From NCBI RefSeq assembly GCF_036370855.1, contig NC_088099.1:146895017-146959016 (forward strand): a stretch of 64,000 bases of DNA, given 5' to 3'. Below the pieces are notes generated by a model. The model was not told the origin of the DNA. It searched no databases and worked only from the letters and a program-made list of their open reading frames with translations. Below, in pieces: positions 51,101 through 64,000 of the stretch. The position numbers and the translations under genes were made by a program. This stretch comes from Dromaius novaehollandiae (lineage: Eukaryota > Chordata > Aves > Casuariiformes > Dromaiidae). The first letter of the stretch is position 1, and the number at the start of each line of letters is the position of its first letter.

Positions 51101-51114
51101 GAGAGAGAGAGAGA
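51101..51114 (+). repeat. Short (GA)7 microsatellite
   Basis: Seven GA units inside a purine-rich stretch (AAAAAAGAAA before, GAAATC after). Confidence 0.9.
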
Positions 51115-54100
51115 AATCATTGCTTCAGTTACCACTGAATTCTTTCAAAAAGCCTACAGCTGAGCTTTCCTTTCCAAATCGGTTTGCGCAGCTTTGTCTG
51201 AAACACGCCTTGAAAAAGTGCTGTCAGCTTCTGGATCAAATATGGAGGATTGCATTTGCTTTCATCTTCACTTTATATTTAATACCCCATGGCAAACTGG
51301 CATTGAACTGTCATCTGAGACATGGACTGTAGGAAATCTGCAATTTTTCAAGCCTTGATGCTGCAATTAGAACATGAAAAGTCAGATAACAAAAAAGATT
51401 TGAAAGAAATAAATACATCCTTAGTTCAACTAAAGCTATTCAAGTTCTTCAATATAATGAGCTGAATTAAAACCATATTTTGATTAAAATCTAAGCATTG
51501 GAATGAGTGCCCAAATTTTCCCATAGCTAAAATCTGATGAGGCTAAGAGTGAAACAATACTGGAACTAAAGGTCAGCTAATAACGTGGGGCACATTCTGT
51601 GTTCAGACATTTGTGCATGGTACTGATCAACTCCAATGACATCTGGATTTGAGTGGCTGAGAGCAGAACATGCTGTATTACAGCAAGCACTGCAAAATCA
51701 GGCAATCAAAGAGAAAGAGGACAAAGATTAACCAGTTATCTATCTCTGAGACCAGTAAACCTATATCCCTCAGGGTGGGAAAAGGACAGAACGTTCCACA
51801 AGTCAAAGCGTTTCTCTCTCCATTTGGTAAATCATAACTGCTTCTAAACATCTCTCTTTTTTGCTAAGAGGAATGCAGATATTATGAACTAAGTCATAAA
51901 ATGTGAATGAATGTGTTAGGAGAGAGCTTTTCACCTGACTGATAGACTTACTGATGGACTGGCCAAGTCCAGTGGGAGAATGGAGATACTGAACCCACAC
52001 AGGAGAGACAGGGGGTCGGTCCATTTGGTTCAACTGCTTTGTACACTTCCATTGCAATGGCTTAAGTAGAGCTCCTAAAGCCAATCTGTAGCTTGTACCA
52101 CAGAATTTAGCAATAAGCTAGAAAACAATCCAGGTCCATTTCTGACAGGGTGGCCACCTGGCTACAGAGGGCACCAGGGTCGTTTGAATTGTATATGATC
52201 TTGATGGACCCAAATAAAAGGCACCACACTGAACACAGTAATGATTTCTGCCTGTTTCTGCTGAAGTCACAATACAACAGCCTTGTTGGTAGATGCTTCT
52301 AATGAACTACAGCAACAAGATCTGACAATCAAGTAGTGGTAGGAAAAATAGGGTGATATGTCAGTCCCAGATATATTTGACATGAAAAAGCCATCTCATT
52401 ACCTGTGCTGTAGGCATCAAGCCTCAGTTGTGAAAATGGGAAACCTCTTCCCCAAGGTTCCTCATCTTTCCTCACGTTCTCTTGCTTGCTGTCCCTTACC
52501 TCACCCGCTCCTTTCAGTGAGTTATTCCTTTTAATGAGTTATATTCAGTGCCTTTGCTCAAACCCTGCTTGAGCGCCAGGGCATGTGCTCTACTCCCAGC
52601 ATGGGGTCTGCCCCCCTTTGCAGCCGCGCTCCTGTGCTCGTGCCTGCACCACATTTGATGCTGTGCCAGAGCTCCGCAGCAATGCATAGACCGCTGATAT
52701 GGATGTTAAAGAGGAATTTGAGTCAGTGCTCATGACTAAGCTGATTCTTGACCACAGGTAATCCCCAAACACTGCAGAAGCAGCTCTCCAAAGGGCGGTT
52801 ATGCGTCATGTCCCCTTGGGTGCTGGGATGTGGGTCTGTCAGAGCTAAGTAACCCAATTCTGCAAAATGCCTCTGAATGTCGTATTCAGCATAAGCCTTG
52901 CAGACCAGAGCAAGTTCTGCACTTACTGAGCTGTGGGGGATTGGAGCTGGTAGGCTGTCAGGATGGCTTTGCATAGGTAAGGAAATGAGGGCTGCAGGGC
53001 TGTCACCTTGTACAAAAAGTCCTTGAACTGCAGAGAGTAACATTTGCTCCCAGGATCTATTTCAAAAGACTCACCCAATTTGGCATCCGATCTTGCCCTG
53101 AGTGATGGAAGGAAAGGTCTTCTCAGAAAGAGACACTGCTATAGCCACAGCCAAAGCAGTTCGTCTCTTATTCCACCATATCACTGCAGCAATTTCACTC
53201 TGATATACATCAGAGAAACAACACCTGTTATTATGACACCTTGGAAATTGTTGGCAAATAGCTCTAATAAACATCAAACACAGGAGAGAGAAGCACCTGG
53301 ATAAGAAGATGAAATGTGTGCCCTCAACACAGTGAAGCCAGCACTGGGGGGGAATATATTTTCCCAAAAGAAATCCACAGGAAGAATTACAGATCCTGCA
53401 AAAAGGGAGAGGAAGGACTGGAGAGTTAAAGCTTCAGAAGTGAATCAGCTGCAGGGCAGGTAACAAGGACACTCGTGAGAGGCACTTTCTTAGTTTTTGC
53501 CACCTCTGTGGTCTAGAGGAAGGCTTGGTTTGAGGTGAACGTGCCACCCATGCAGGCTATCAGCTGAAGTGCTGAATCTCAAGCACTCTCCTTCCCAGCA
53601 GCCCAAGGACAAGTGGATTTGTACGTCACAGACCACAAAGCAGATAGCCAATTTCAAAACAGCGTTTGGATAGAGATGTAGAGGGGTTGCTCTGAATAGA
53701 AAACTTTGGTTTTAGGTTGGTCATTTAGGGTTTGGTGCTCCCGTAAACTTCATTTTTTTCTGGAAATTCCTTTTGTATTATCTGAGTCCTGGTTTAAACG
53801 TTTTTACCTATTTTATTATCAGTAGTAACAGCAATAGCAGCAGTTACGAGAACTTGTCAAACTCTCTGGTCTCTGAGACATTCTGAAACTGAAGAAAACC
53901 TTAATTTCATTTTAGGAATAGTATAAGCAGGTGCCAGGCTCCTCGGTCCCCTGAGGGGCACGGAAACCCCGATGTCCTCGATGTGAGATGGTATCCTTGG
54001 GGATCCCAGGCTCTGTCCCATGCTGCCAGGAGCTAAGCCCTGTTCCTGCTAGGCATTTCCACAGTTCCCAGCTCTGGAAAATAAAAAGTCACTGGGTCTG

Positions 54101-54289
54101 AAATATCAGAAGCCACAGATTTGGGAGTCCTGGCCTCCTCTGCAGCTCAAGAAACTGGCAAGGAATGAAGCAAGTTTCTGAAAAAGATCTATTTCTTCTT
54201 TCTCAGAAGTTCATTAGAAACTGGTGTGTTGGTTCAAAGTGTGCTGATGTTGATGAACTGGCATTTTCTGAAGAAAACCTGTTATTCTG

Positions 54290-54560
54290 ATGGAAAAATT
54301 CCCAGCCAGCTGTGGGACACGCGTTGCCGCCTGGCAGCGCTGCCGTCGGCCCCGTCAGAAGGGCGCGGGAACGTGGTCCCGCTGCCCCGGCGGTGCTGCC
54401 CTGCACTCTCCAGGACACCAAGGCCCGAGAGGAAACCTCGAAACCAGCCCAGGGGCTGCGGGAGGCAGGGGAGAGGCACGTGGTCCTCCTCCGTCGCATG
54501 TCCCCTGGCCAGCTGTTCGAAGTGGCTGGTCCTCCTCTTTACCTGGTGACACACCACTAT
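54290..54560. promoter_or_regulatory. CpG-rich patch, no gene attached
   Basis: A GC-rich block of about 270 bases with many CpGs (ACGCGTTGCCG, GGGCGCGGGAACG, CCCCGGCGG). Frames are open on both strands, as expected from composition. There is no recognisable protein and no clear promoter element. Confidence 0.5.
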
Positions 54561-55490
54561 TAGACAGGGCTCATATATCTCTGGAGCAGTATCTCATTTG
54601 CTTATTGACAATGACAAAAGCACATTTTTACTTCTGTCAGCAGAGACGATACAGCTGTAAAAGAACCGGCTGCTTTGCCTCATGCAATATCAGCAAAATT
54701 GCCAGCTCAGCACTAATTCCTGAACCTTTTGTGACTGATGCTCAGCAATGATGTATGGGGCAGAAAACAGCAAAACAAGTTGCTTATTTACATTTTGCTG
54801 CGCTGGGGGTTAGAAAAATGTGATTTTAACCACTGAAGTGACCATGTGCACAGAAAGGGAATGTATGTAGAGGTAGGTGGATATATGGCCCCAACATAGC
54901 ATTGTATGGAAGTACATTTCTAATAATAATTAATCTAAAATAGCTGTCTGGGTTTTTGGTAATGTGTAAATAGTTTGCCTCAGTTCATACTTTTTGAGTA
55001 AACCTGCTAGGACTTAGCTGAGAGCAGTAAGAAGTTGGTGGCACCGGAGTAATTTGCGTGTTTTGCCGTTTTGTTCCCTTCACCTCCTGCCCGGCAGCAG
55101 GGGGAGGGCGATGGTGGAGGAGAATTGCAGGCATCACCGCAGCGTCTGAGAGAGAGACCCCAGAATGACACCAGACATGCCCAAGACCCAGCACCGTGCT
55201 CTCTGCATCAAATAAACATAAGCAAATTCATGATAACAAATGAAGTAGAAGATATGTGAGGTCACTTACTGGCAGGAAAAACTTGAGAAACACTTTTTTT
55301 ATAACCTGGCCTTTTGCAGCTTTTAAAATACTTTTTCACCTGCTGTTCTCCGGCCACACAGATATAAAGACTTGCAATCCTTCACTTCCACCTGTGTCTC
55401 TTGTAGCAGATCCTATTACACACACGTTGCTCTGACATTTTTTAAAACATTTTCTTTTTTTGCTTTTTTGGGACAGTTAAAAGCCCCACT
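54561..55490. other. Gene-free spacer between CpG-rich patches
   Basis: AT-rich spacer of about 0.9 kb. I see no gene or recognisable repeat in it. Confidence 0.6.
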
Positions 55491-56690
55491 GGCACTCAGT
55501 GCAGAGGTTGCCGCCGGCAGAAGGGGACGGCTCTGCCTTCGGCTTCTGCCCCGCGGCAGCCGGCAGTGACGGTGCCGGACGCGAAGGGGACGGGGATGTC
55601 AGAGCTCTGCTGCTCTGCTGCCTTCAGAGAAGCTCACGCGTCTGGTCATGTGGGCCGAGACATTGTGGGGTGTTTTCAGCTGCTGAAAAGATGCTGGATG
55701 TGGATAACGGAAAAACCCAGTGTGCAGGTAACGCGGCCAGGCATCGCTGCCGGAAAGGCAGAGCTTGGGCTGGAGCCCGTCCTGGCCAGCGCGAGCGCTC
55801 GGCACCAAGGGTCCAGGGCAAGGCCCGGCATGTGGAGGAGGTTTTGAGACAGCGAGGTTGTACATTTTGCCAAGCATTTGGGTAGGTTGAAGCATTTTGA
55901 CCGCTGTTTTCACCAGTTGCCCTGAGCTCTCCATGCTGCGGATGCCTCATGCGCGCAACGTTTTCAGTCTTCAGCTCCGGTGTTTCTGGAAAACGACTGC
56001 AAACTTCTCTGGGATGTATTTATCCCGTGTTCCCAGGCATTTCCACTGCAGCCATTTGGGTCCCTCCTGTCCCAGGAAACAAACCCAAGTCCCTGTTGGT
56101 CCTGAAGGCAGAATCTCCTGGGGCCGAAGGTGGCCCTGTGGTGGCTTTCTGTCCCGTGGTGGTGCCTCGCTGCCTGCTCCGACGTCCCTTGGCGGCTGTG
56201 TGCTGGGACGACGCCAGCCCCGGCGCTTGGTCTCTCCGTTGTCCCCCAAAGCCAAACCCGAGCTGGTTTCCCTTCTGGCCGGCTGGCGGGAGCCGTGCTG
56301 CCGAGGGGGCCGACCAGCGGTGGGAGGCCACGGGCTGGTGACCTCAAACCCTGTCTGGTGTCAAACGGCTCGTGAATGGGCCAAAGGGGAAAATGCGTTG
56401 CATGTCCCCACTCGGAAGCGCTCCCGTCCCAGCCGCGGCGGGACGACGCAGGTCCCCCGGGGCCCCAGCACGGCCAGCCAGCCAGCTGGGCCGCCGGGAG
56501 AGCCGGGCGACGCGGCCGTCCGGCCCCCGATGCGCCCACGTGGGCCCTGTTGCTGCCAGCGGGCTGCCGGGGCAGGGTGGCTGGAAGGGGCTGTGCCAGG
56601 AGGCCCCTCTCCCTCTCCTGGTTACGAAGGAAACTCACACCCCGTAACAGGTCACCGGCAAGGCGATGTTCTCCAGCCGCTACCGCGCCA
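55491..56690. promoter_or_regulatory. Orphan CpG island, about 20 kb upstream of PDP1
   Basis: A GC-rich block of about 1.2 kb. In 56161-56340 I count 17 CpGs in 180 bases, close to the number expected from base composition, which meets the usual CpG-island idea. Open frames of 245-266 codons exist on both strands at once, so they are not evidence of coding. It could be the promoter of an unrecognised transcript, an enhancer-type island or a GC-rich isochore patch. Confidence 0.6.
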
Positions 56691-59600
56691 GGACTGAGCA
56701 AACGAGAGAAGATATCTGAAACACTTCTCTTCTAGGTGCAGCCAGGTGACAGCTGTCAGGATGCCTGTGTGAACCGGGAGCAAAATTACATCTTAGTAAC
56801 TAGTTAGTCAGGAGCATGCGTAACCTCCCCACTCAAAAATTACGCCAGCGCCAGTGGCAGCAGTGGGAATAGGCTGCTGGCGAGCTTTCGGCACGTGCTT
56901 GTTCTTAGACAAGCGTGTTTACAGGCACTGGGGTCACGGACCAAAGCAAACAGGGATTTGCCCTTTGCTGTCCGTAAAAGCAATTTGCGGCACTTCACAA
57001 CAGGGGGCAGGGGACAGAGATAGCTGTGGGATCACACGACTTCGGACAGAGATGTGAACTTTGGGCATTTTTATGACAGCTCATAACTTTTCTAAATTCC
57101 TAAGCGATTCCTCGGGGCCACAGGGACAACCGGACCCTACTGGCTCTCGGGCTAGTGCTTGGAAAGGCACCAGCAGCGGTGCAGGGGAGACGGCGTTTAG
57201 GCAGCCAGCCGAATAAAAGCCTGTGTGAGACCCTGCCATCACAGGGCCAGGGTCCCTGCTGCACCGGGTACAGGTCAGTCCTCGGCACAGCTCTGTGCAC
57301 AGCCAGGGATTGTGCCGTGCACTGCATTCGGCGTTAGTACGTACCACGCGCTCTTCCCTGGCAAAGGTGCTGGAGAGAAGGAGCCCATGGGAACTGCCTG
57401 CTCCGTCCTGCCACATGATGCAGCGGGAGCGCTGCCAAAAAAACAGCTGTAAGCACTTGTGAAGCAGTGCCAACACCGTGCTTTGCACGAGCCCCTGCAG
57501 CTCTTGGCCTGACTCAGCCCCCGCTCCCGCTCGTCTGCGCTGCTGCACGTGCCTCTTTCCAGGCTCCTTCACCTGCTCCTCTTTTGCCCTGGTGCAACCA
57601 GCAGCTAGCTGCTCTGGGCCTGCGGGGGAACAAGCCCTGCGAGAGCGCCTTACGTAGCAGCCCCTTCCGCATCCACCTTCCCTCTCAGATCCATTACAGC
57701 ACCATGTCGAAGACCATGTTACAGGCCAGGGCTCTTGCAGCTCATTCCCAGCTGTGGGCTGATTTCTAAGGGCGTTTATTACCGAGCACATGCATGCACG
57801 GAGCTGGCCTGCTCTTTTAGCAGACTTCCTATTATACCATTCCCGATCTGAGAGACCAATGAAGAGTGTGAAAAGCAGTTAGGATTTTGCTTATATACAT
57901 GCACAGAATGTGAAAACACCCTCCTCTAATTGTACACTGCTGTTTGCAGTACAGCTTTTTAATTACTGGTGGCATGACAATGACTGGCATTTTTATGCTT
58001 CCCAAATTCTCCAGCTGCAGCTTTCACCTGCTGCACAAATTTCAAGCCCTCACAGTCAGAGCAGCTGCAGCTGAACAGTGCCAGAGAGAAATCAGAAGCT
58101 GGATAAAAGCTAAAAGCATTAGGAAACAAAAACCATTCCCCAGAGGTTATCAACTTCTTTCTATTCCTCTGGTGAGAAACATCTAAATGCATCTGCTGCC
58201 TAATTGTATCTTTAAAAGTCCCAGCCCTTTAACAGTAATGATCGCTGAGATGGCAGCATTGCCCCTAATGACAAATCATGGGGAAGCAAAAGGACGTATT
58301 CGGAAGAGTAGAGTGCACCCAGTGGCATACAGCAAGAGCAGACTAGATCATCTAATGCTCCTCTCAAGCTTAAAATCTGGTGCGAATGGGCAAAGCATAT
58401 TTTTATTTCTGAGAAACTTGTCATCTAAACATCACTCTGATTTTATATTGTCAGAAGGAAATCACTGGAGATCAGTGCTGCAAGAGCTTCAGGAAGCTGT
58501 GGTTTCCTCACAGTATGGGGGGTTAAGAAGCAAAACTTGCTTGCTGGCAGCGCTGGACCCCTGCCCTCCCCATCACACCAGTATGTGTAACGGGGATGTA
58601 GCAGCTGCAAACCAGACAACATCACTGTAAGGTGCTGCTGGTTCTGTTGCCAAATCAGACACTCCCAGTCCAGAGGGCTCAGATCCAGTTTTTCCCTGTC
58701 AGCATGTTCACAAAAGCTCTGGGACTGATCACAGCTTCTCTGACCTTCAGAGGGACTCAGTATGTTGCCTTCCAAACAACATATTGCTAGGGGCTCTGCA
58801 AGTCCAAAGGCAGGACACTGTTTTTGAGAAGAGCATGCAACTTCAATATGAGTCAGAAATGAGAGATTTAGCCGTGTGTGCAAACCATTCAGCCATATTC
58901 TTTCATTTTTTGAGAAATATACTCATGTCTATGCTGCAGAATTTGTCAGGCTTTGCCTCCATCCTGATGGAGATGGATACTTCCCTATCCCTGTAAAGTG
59001 GGTTTGAGGATGCTGTTGGGGAAACCTAGAGCTTCAGCAAGTTCTGCATTGAGCAAGGATATTGCATAACACAAGTCATCTCTCCATAGCAATCCCTTTA
59101 CAAAAAATACTGTCTGCATATCAGCTCATCTATCTACCAGTCACCAGGCACTAATGTTTTCCAGTGTTTGTAAAAAGAACTGCTGCATACATGGCACATA
59201 GTAGCAGCTTGGGTATTTTCAAAGGTAAAATTCAAACCTTCAGATCCATGACACCAAAGTGTTTAAAATGGGAAATGCAGCCTTTTTCTTTCCAGAAAAC
59301 GGTAGACTACAGTGTATTTGCCTCAAACTGTGAAACAAGCAGAAACTAATTTCTGACTTTATGCTTTTAGAATTAATGTACACCTGAAAACTCCCTCTCC
59401 CAGCATTATCTCTGTTAGGACCTTTCAGTGTAACATAATAAATACCGAGCTTTCAATTAAGATGGTCTTAAGTATAAATATATCAGCAAAACTCATCACC
59501 TTGCAAAGATTTACAGGGGAATTTGGGCTGTGCTGCAAGCTCAGGTGAACCTCAGAATGAAGAGGTGAGGAGAAGTGGTTGGCACAGGTGTGGAAAGCAG

Positions 59601-62600
59601 CCTTAGTCCCCTGCTCCAATGCTTGCTGCCATCTGCTGTCACTCCGCTAGGTGTTTCTGGCCGGGACACTGTGCTGGAGGCCAGCCCTCACAAGTGTCCC
59701 CAGAGCCAACTAGGGCTACAAGGGCCTTATGTAGTCTAACCTATGGCATAAAACACACTATTACGAATAGCATTGCTGCTTATTTCAGGGTAAATAATAA
59801 CACAATGGGGGATGATTACAATCAATTGATAAAGAAAACCTCATGATGAATATATACCATCAAATTTAAGGACACAAAACCACCTGATTTCTTTTTCTTT
59901 TTTGGTCCACATTTTATCAGAATATATTGCATAGCCTTTCCCCTCTACGGCAAGTCTTGCCTGATGAGTGGTGAGGCATGCAAACGCTGTGCACCTGAAG
60001 CGAACCCTGCAGCTCTGCCGGAGGACGTCCTGCTGTGCCGGCTGCTTTGTTCCACCAGCCCCAAGTGCCATGGCATATCCAGCAGCACCACCCAAAGGGA
60101 AGTGGCTCAGGAGAAAGGGAGGGCATGCAAAAGAGCAAAATCCAGTTGTCCCATGGCAGTACGGGCAGCCAGCACTGGCAGAGTCCCTTCACTGGCTGCT
60201 GCGGCATTGCTGCAGGACAGTCACTGCAGGGAGAGTTGGGCTGGAGGGGCGCAAGGGCAGGCCTGGAGACATCCCAGGTCCTGGATGGTCCATGAGCCTG
60301 GCTGTCTCCAGCAGGACACAGATAGGAAGACTGATTAGGTCAGGCTCTGGGAGATACTGGGCTGCTTGCTACGGACAGAAGCAGGTACAATTCTTCTGGC
60401 CTCAGGGGTCAGCCAAAGCCAAAGCAAATATCTCAGTTAAGCATTTGCAGGATGAACTGGAGACTTATTTTTGAAATGACATGAAGGGGATTATTGCCCG
60501 CTCCCCTTGTCCTGTAAACCAAGGTGAGAAGGTCACAGTGAACCTGGTATTACAGCTTTTTTTTTTTTCTACTTCATTTTTTTCCATACCACACCAGCTG
60601 GCCAGCTTTTCCTTCATTATTTTCTTTGATTAACTAAATAAATTCAACTTCATTCTGTGGCATTCTGCCACCCTCATGCACAGAGCTGTAAAATTGAAAT
60701 TCAGTAGCTGTTAAAATAGCAGGTGCTTTTGCAAAAATAAATTAAAAAAAGAAGAGAAAGCATCTACATGTCTGTCTCCTAGCTGTTGCATGTTACGTAG
60801 GCATAACTGCCTTAGAGCTCTGCAACAACTCTGTGTGTGGATACACCCTCTGCTTTTCATACCATAAACACAAGATTGTGACAGAATTGTCTAATATGGT
60901 CTCAACTTCCATAGAAAGTTTTCTGAACATTTAAAGGGAAATTCTAAATACGAACTAATGCAATGCTGTCTTCTTTTGTCTGCAGAGCCACCAGTGTCAG
61001 AGCTATTCTGCGGGTGCATACAGGTGAGCTTTAAACACCAAATATTTTCTCACTGACCAAAGGGCTCCCCCATCTATTCTTTGTTGTCAGATTTATGATA
61101 TTATTATTCAGAGGGAGGTTAGCAGGGACAACTGAGGGGGTCAGCAAGCCTTGAATAGCACCAGTGTCTCGATAAAACTTAGTCTGATCAGAGAGCAATA
61201 CAGATTATTAAGGCTCTGAACTGCCAAGGCTTACTGAAACTTGACCAGTAAGAGAGGGAAGTGTTCTTCTTATGGAGAGGCAAATGCATCTTCTGTGGTG
61301 GTTTCCTGAGGAACCTCACTTCAGTTCTGTGATCCACAGCCTGAGCCCTTAAACCTGTTCTAGCCATACACACCATAGCACAGAACTGCCTGCGCATTCT
61401 TGCCTGCGGGAGTTGGCAGACCTGTCTCCAGGATTATATCCACAGCCATGCTGTTGCTATTAAAAGCTGTGACAACATCAACCTTGCCTGAGAGGGATTG
61501 TTTTCAGTATCGTTTCCTGAGAAAATGGGGCTTATCTGTAGATTCCCCAAACAAGTTTTTAACTTTGATATTTGATACAGGTGCAAAGGTCTCCAAGCTA
61601 TGAAGGTCCTACATAAATATCAGTGGCTGGTACAGAGGGAGCCTAAATTATGAATGCCCTTGCTAAGGAAAAGGCAAGCAGAGCTCTGTTGTCCTACATT
61701 TCTTTGGCAGCAGTGGCTGACCAGCAAGTATGTTGGTAGTTCAGGCCAGCCATGACATGTACCATCTTTTGTCTGCTGTGGATGGTGTAAGAGTTGCACA
61801 AGGAAGCTGGGAGTGCTGGGGTGGAGATGGAACAAAGGAGGCAAAGCTGAAGGAAGCCAGGCTGCTTAGTTCTAGTACTTGAACAACTTGTTTCGAGGTG
61901 TGTTGGTTTCATTCATTCTTCCCTTTAGACATGCATGGAAATCTGGACTTTACGCTTTTAAACTGATTTCTAATGCTGTATTTGGATTTTATTCCATCAG
62001 TCCTTAGAACCTGCTGCCACCTTAAAACATAAGGTACATAAATCCATTGCTACACATTTGGGCAACTCCCCCACAAAGGCATTCTTCCCTCAGCCTTCTG
62101 GCCAGTCAGATGGCACCTTCCCCAACTTGCTCAGAGAAGCAGAACAGTGTGGATAGGCAGTAATTCCCCCTGGTGCAAAGCTGTGCTGCCCAGCTTTGCT
62201 TGTAGGAAGTCAGGGTCAGGATCTGCACTTCAACTGTGGCTGGTGAGATGAAGTACAGGGCTATGGCAAACACCGGGTGGAGGTACTGGCTTGAGGAATG
62301 ACAGAAGAGAGAGGGAGAGAGGGACAGGAGATTAGTGTTTTTAAAAGGTGAAGAGGTACAGTAGAAAAGACCATGATACTGTGATCCTGACTAGAGAAAA
62401 GAGAGACAGTGGCAAGCAGGTGTTGTAGAAGAACAGTTCTGAGCATTGTTACCACCACCCCAGCGTCTCATGATTTTCATAGGGATATATAGTGCAGTGC
62501 TACCCTCCAAAAGTCATATATTTCTTACACACTTTCTTTCAGATTGAAAACAAACAAAACCCTGTCAGCTTGGATAGCGTTTTCACTTTGTCCACATAAG

Positions 62601-64000
62601 AGCAATCTGATGGACAAGGGTGACTGGCCTTGTGCCAGTTTCGCTTCTTCCCTCTCCTATGATTTACCTCAATGGACACAAAAGACAGGGCAGAAGACTG
62701 TCCCCCCCTTGTTAAAGTGAACACTGTAGTCAAATACAAATTAAGTTCTTACCAGTAAATGAAATCTATGAATTTTAAATGTATTATTGAAATTACTGTA
62801 TCCAGTCATTATGACTCGTTTGCACATGAGTTGTAATTATTTATGGAATTGACTATTTTGGCATCAGGCCAATTAGACACTTAGCAATAAGCTCATTCCG
62901 TTAGTTGTGGTTATCCAAAACTTTATCCCTCTGTCCTCATACAAACTGCAATATCCTTTTCTTGTGCTTTTTCTGAAAGAGCTTCTGTGGACTGCAGAAC
63001 CAGAAGAAACCTCCTGCCGCACTCTGGAATGTCTCATGTTCATGGAAGGAAAAACATGTTATAAGCTTAGAAAAACTCATTGAACAAGTGAAAAAAACCC
63101 CTTTTCCCATCCTTTAAAATTTCTTTATTCCTCAGAGAGACAAATATGGAAGAGTTTGAAATGTCATGTGATTTATTAAATTTAGAAATTTGAAGACAGG
63201 CCACATGAATGACACATTGTAACTGCATATTAATTAAAAAAGTAAAGCCATTTAGTTTGAATTACAATCACAAGAGCTACTTGTTGAACAAACCAATCAA
63301 TATGAGAACAAAGCGTAGTCAACCAATTTCAAGTGTTCACTAGAAAGCAAAAATGAAGAAACATTTCTATGAATTTCTGGAGTTTCTGATTCCTGTAATT
63401 ATTTCCTAAACCACACAGTGTGAACATGTTAGCTACCCTAACATTTTAGATAAATGATCTGGAAAAATAAAACGTAACAGAGATGTGTGTGTAGTGCAGA
63501 GAAAGAGGGGGTCCGAGGAATGGAACTGTTTTGACAGGACATGTTTAGATTAATTAATCATTCACCTGTAACAAAATTTGCCTTTTGCAGAAGTCCTTTC
63601 AAACTGAAAGGCCATTAAAGCTTCCCCATGCCCTTCTGGGCAGCATGTAAGTAAAGGCATATTTAAAGCCAACTCAGAGCATGATTTTAACATGGAAAGG
63701 TGTACCTGGTTAGCAAAAGCACTGGGAATAGAGCACAGACTGAGGGCAGGCATGCTGTTGTGTCTCCATTGCTACTGTTAGCAGACAGGCTAAATTAAAA
63801 CTGCATGGCCGTGTTTATCTATGGCACAATCATATCTTCATTTTGCCTGCAGACATTCCCTGTTTTACCTATTCTGACTGAAGTAAGTCATAAATCAGAA
63901 CACTCTGGAAGAGGTATGTTTGAAGTGTGGGTCTATTCTCTGAAATAATTTATGACTAGGAAATCATCAGAATCAACACAGAAAAAACTTGTGCCTGTTA
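56691..64000. other. Intergenic stretch, right end
   Basis: GC-richer to about 57700, then AT-rich. No gene, tRNA or named repeat recognised. The AT-rich segment at 62750-62900 has several TAAT/ATTA cores and looks like unique rather than repeated DNA. Confidence 0.55.

Larger units (their letters stand above)
41211..54289. other. Intergenic stretch, right-centre
   Basis: No recognised gene. Landmarks are T14 at 42737-42750 (followed by the exon-like interval discussed in findings), the G-quadruplex motif at 45922-45947, A13 at 47974-47986, the 17-bp tandem duplication at 48048-48081, a GC-richer patch at about 49030-49340 and (GA)7 at 51101-51114. Confidence 0.55.

Noticed and set aside
55897-56701. 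266-codon plus and 245-codon minus open frames
   Set aside because: Both strands are open over the same CpG-rich DNA. Low-complexity Pro/Gly/Arg composition and no recognisable domain.
36571-64000. Search for exons of TMEM67, which lies on the other side of PDP1 in human, and for tRNA genes
   Set aside because: No coding segment or tRNA A/B-box pair was recognised.

Overview
The window looks like vertebrate nuclear DNA, most likely from a bird. It has one intron-split gene with a GT-AG junction, a CpG-island promoter, long gene-free flanks of moderate GC, and interspersed repeats that are CR1 LINE fragments, the dominant avian and reptilian retrotransposon. There are no operons, Shine-Dalgarno sites, CRISPR arrays or phage genes. 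Of the many short open frames, the only convincing host coding sequence is PDP1; part of one LINE is also coding-derived.

Layout. 1-17.3 kb: gene-free DNA with homopolymer runs and one copy (15.4 kb) of a local repeat. 17.3-18.5 kb: a decayed CR1 ORF2 fragment on +. 19.5-19.7 kb: the second copy of the local repeat, about 90% identical to the first. 19.7-28.2 kb: gene-free, with a perfect 17-bp hairpin at 24.2-24.3 kb. 28.2-36.1 kb: PDP1 on the minus strand (pyruvate dehydrogenase phosphatase catalytic subunit 1). From right to left this comprises a CpG-island promoter with an inverted CCAAT box and a palindromic TATA-like core, a GC-rich exon 1 with a 31-nt coding tail, a 3.2-kb intron, a single large coding exon, and a probable 3' UTR of about 2.3 kb ending at paired AATAAA signals. 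36.6-64 kb: intergenic DNA upstream of PDP1, with an antisense CR1 3' fragment at 41.0 kb, a C17 run, a G-quadruplex motif, and unattached CpG-rich patches at 54.3-54.6 and 55.5-56.7 kb.

PDP1 dephosphorylates and reactivates the E1 alpha subunit of the mitochondrial pyruvate dehydrogenase complex. The window supports two N-terminal forms: a 535-residue form starting in the large exon, and a 560-residue form whose first ten codons come from exon 1. The most interesting observation is that the only three ATGs in the inferred 5' leader of exon 1 are all in frame with each other and with PDP1, so further N-terminally extended forms are possible. I did not recognise any exon of a flanking gene, and I found no convincing new biological system.
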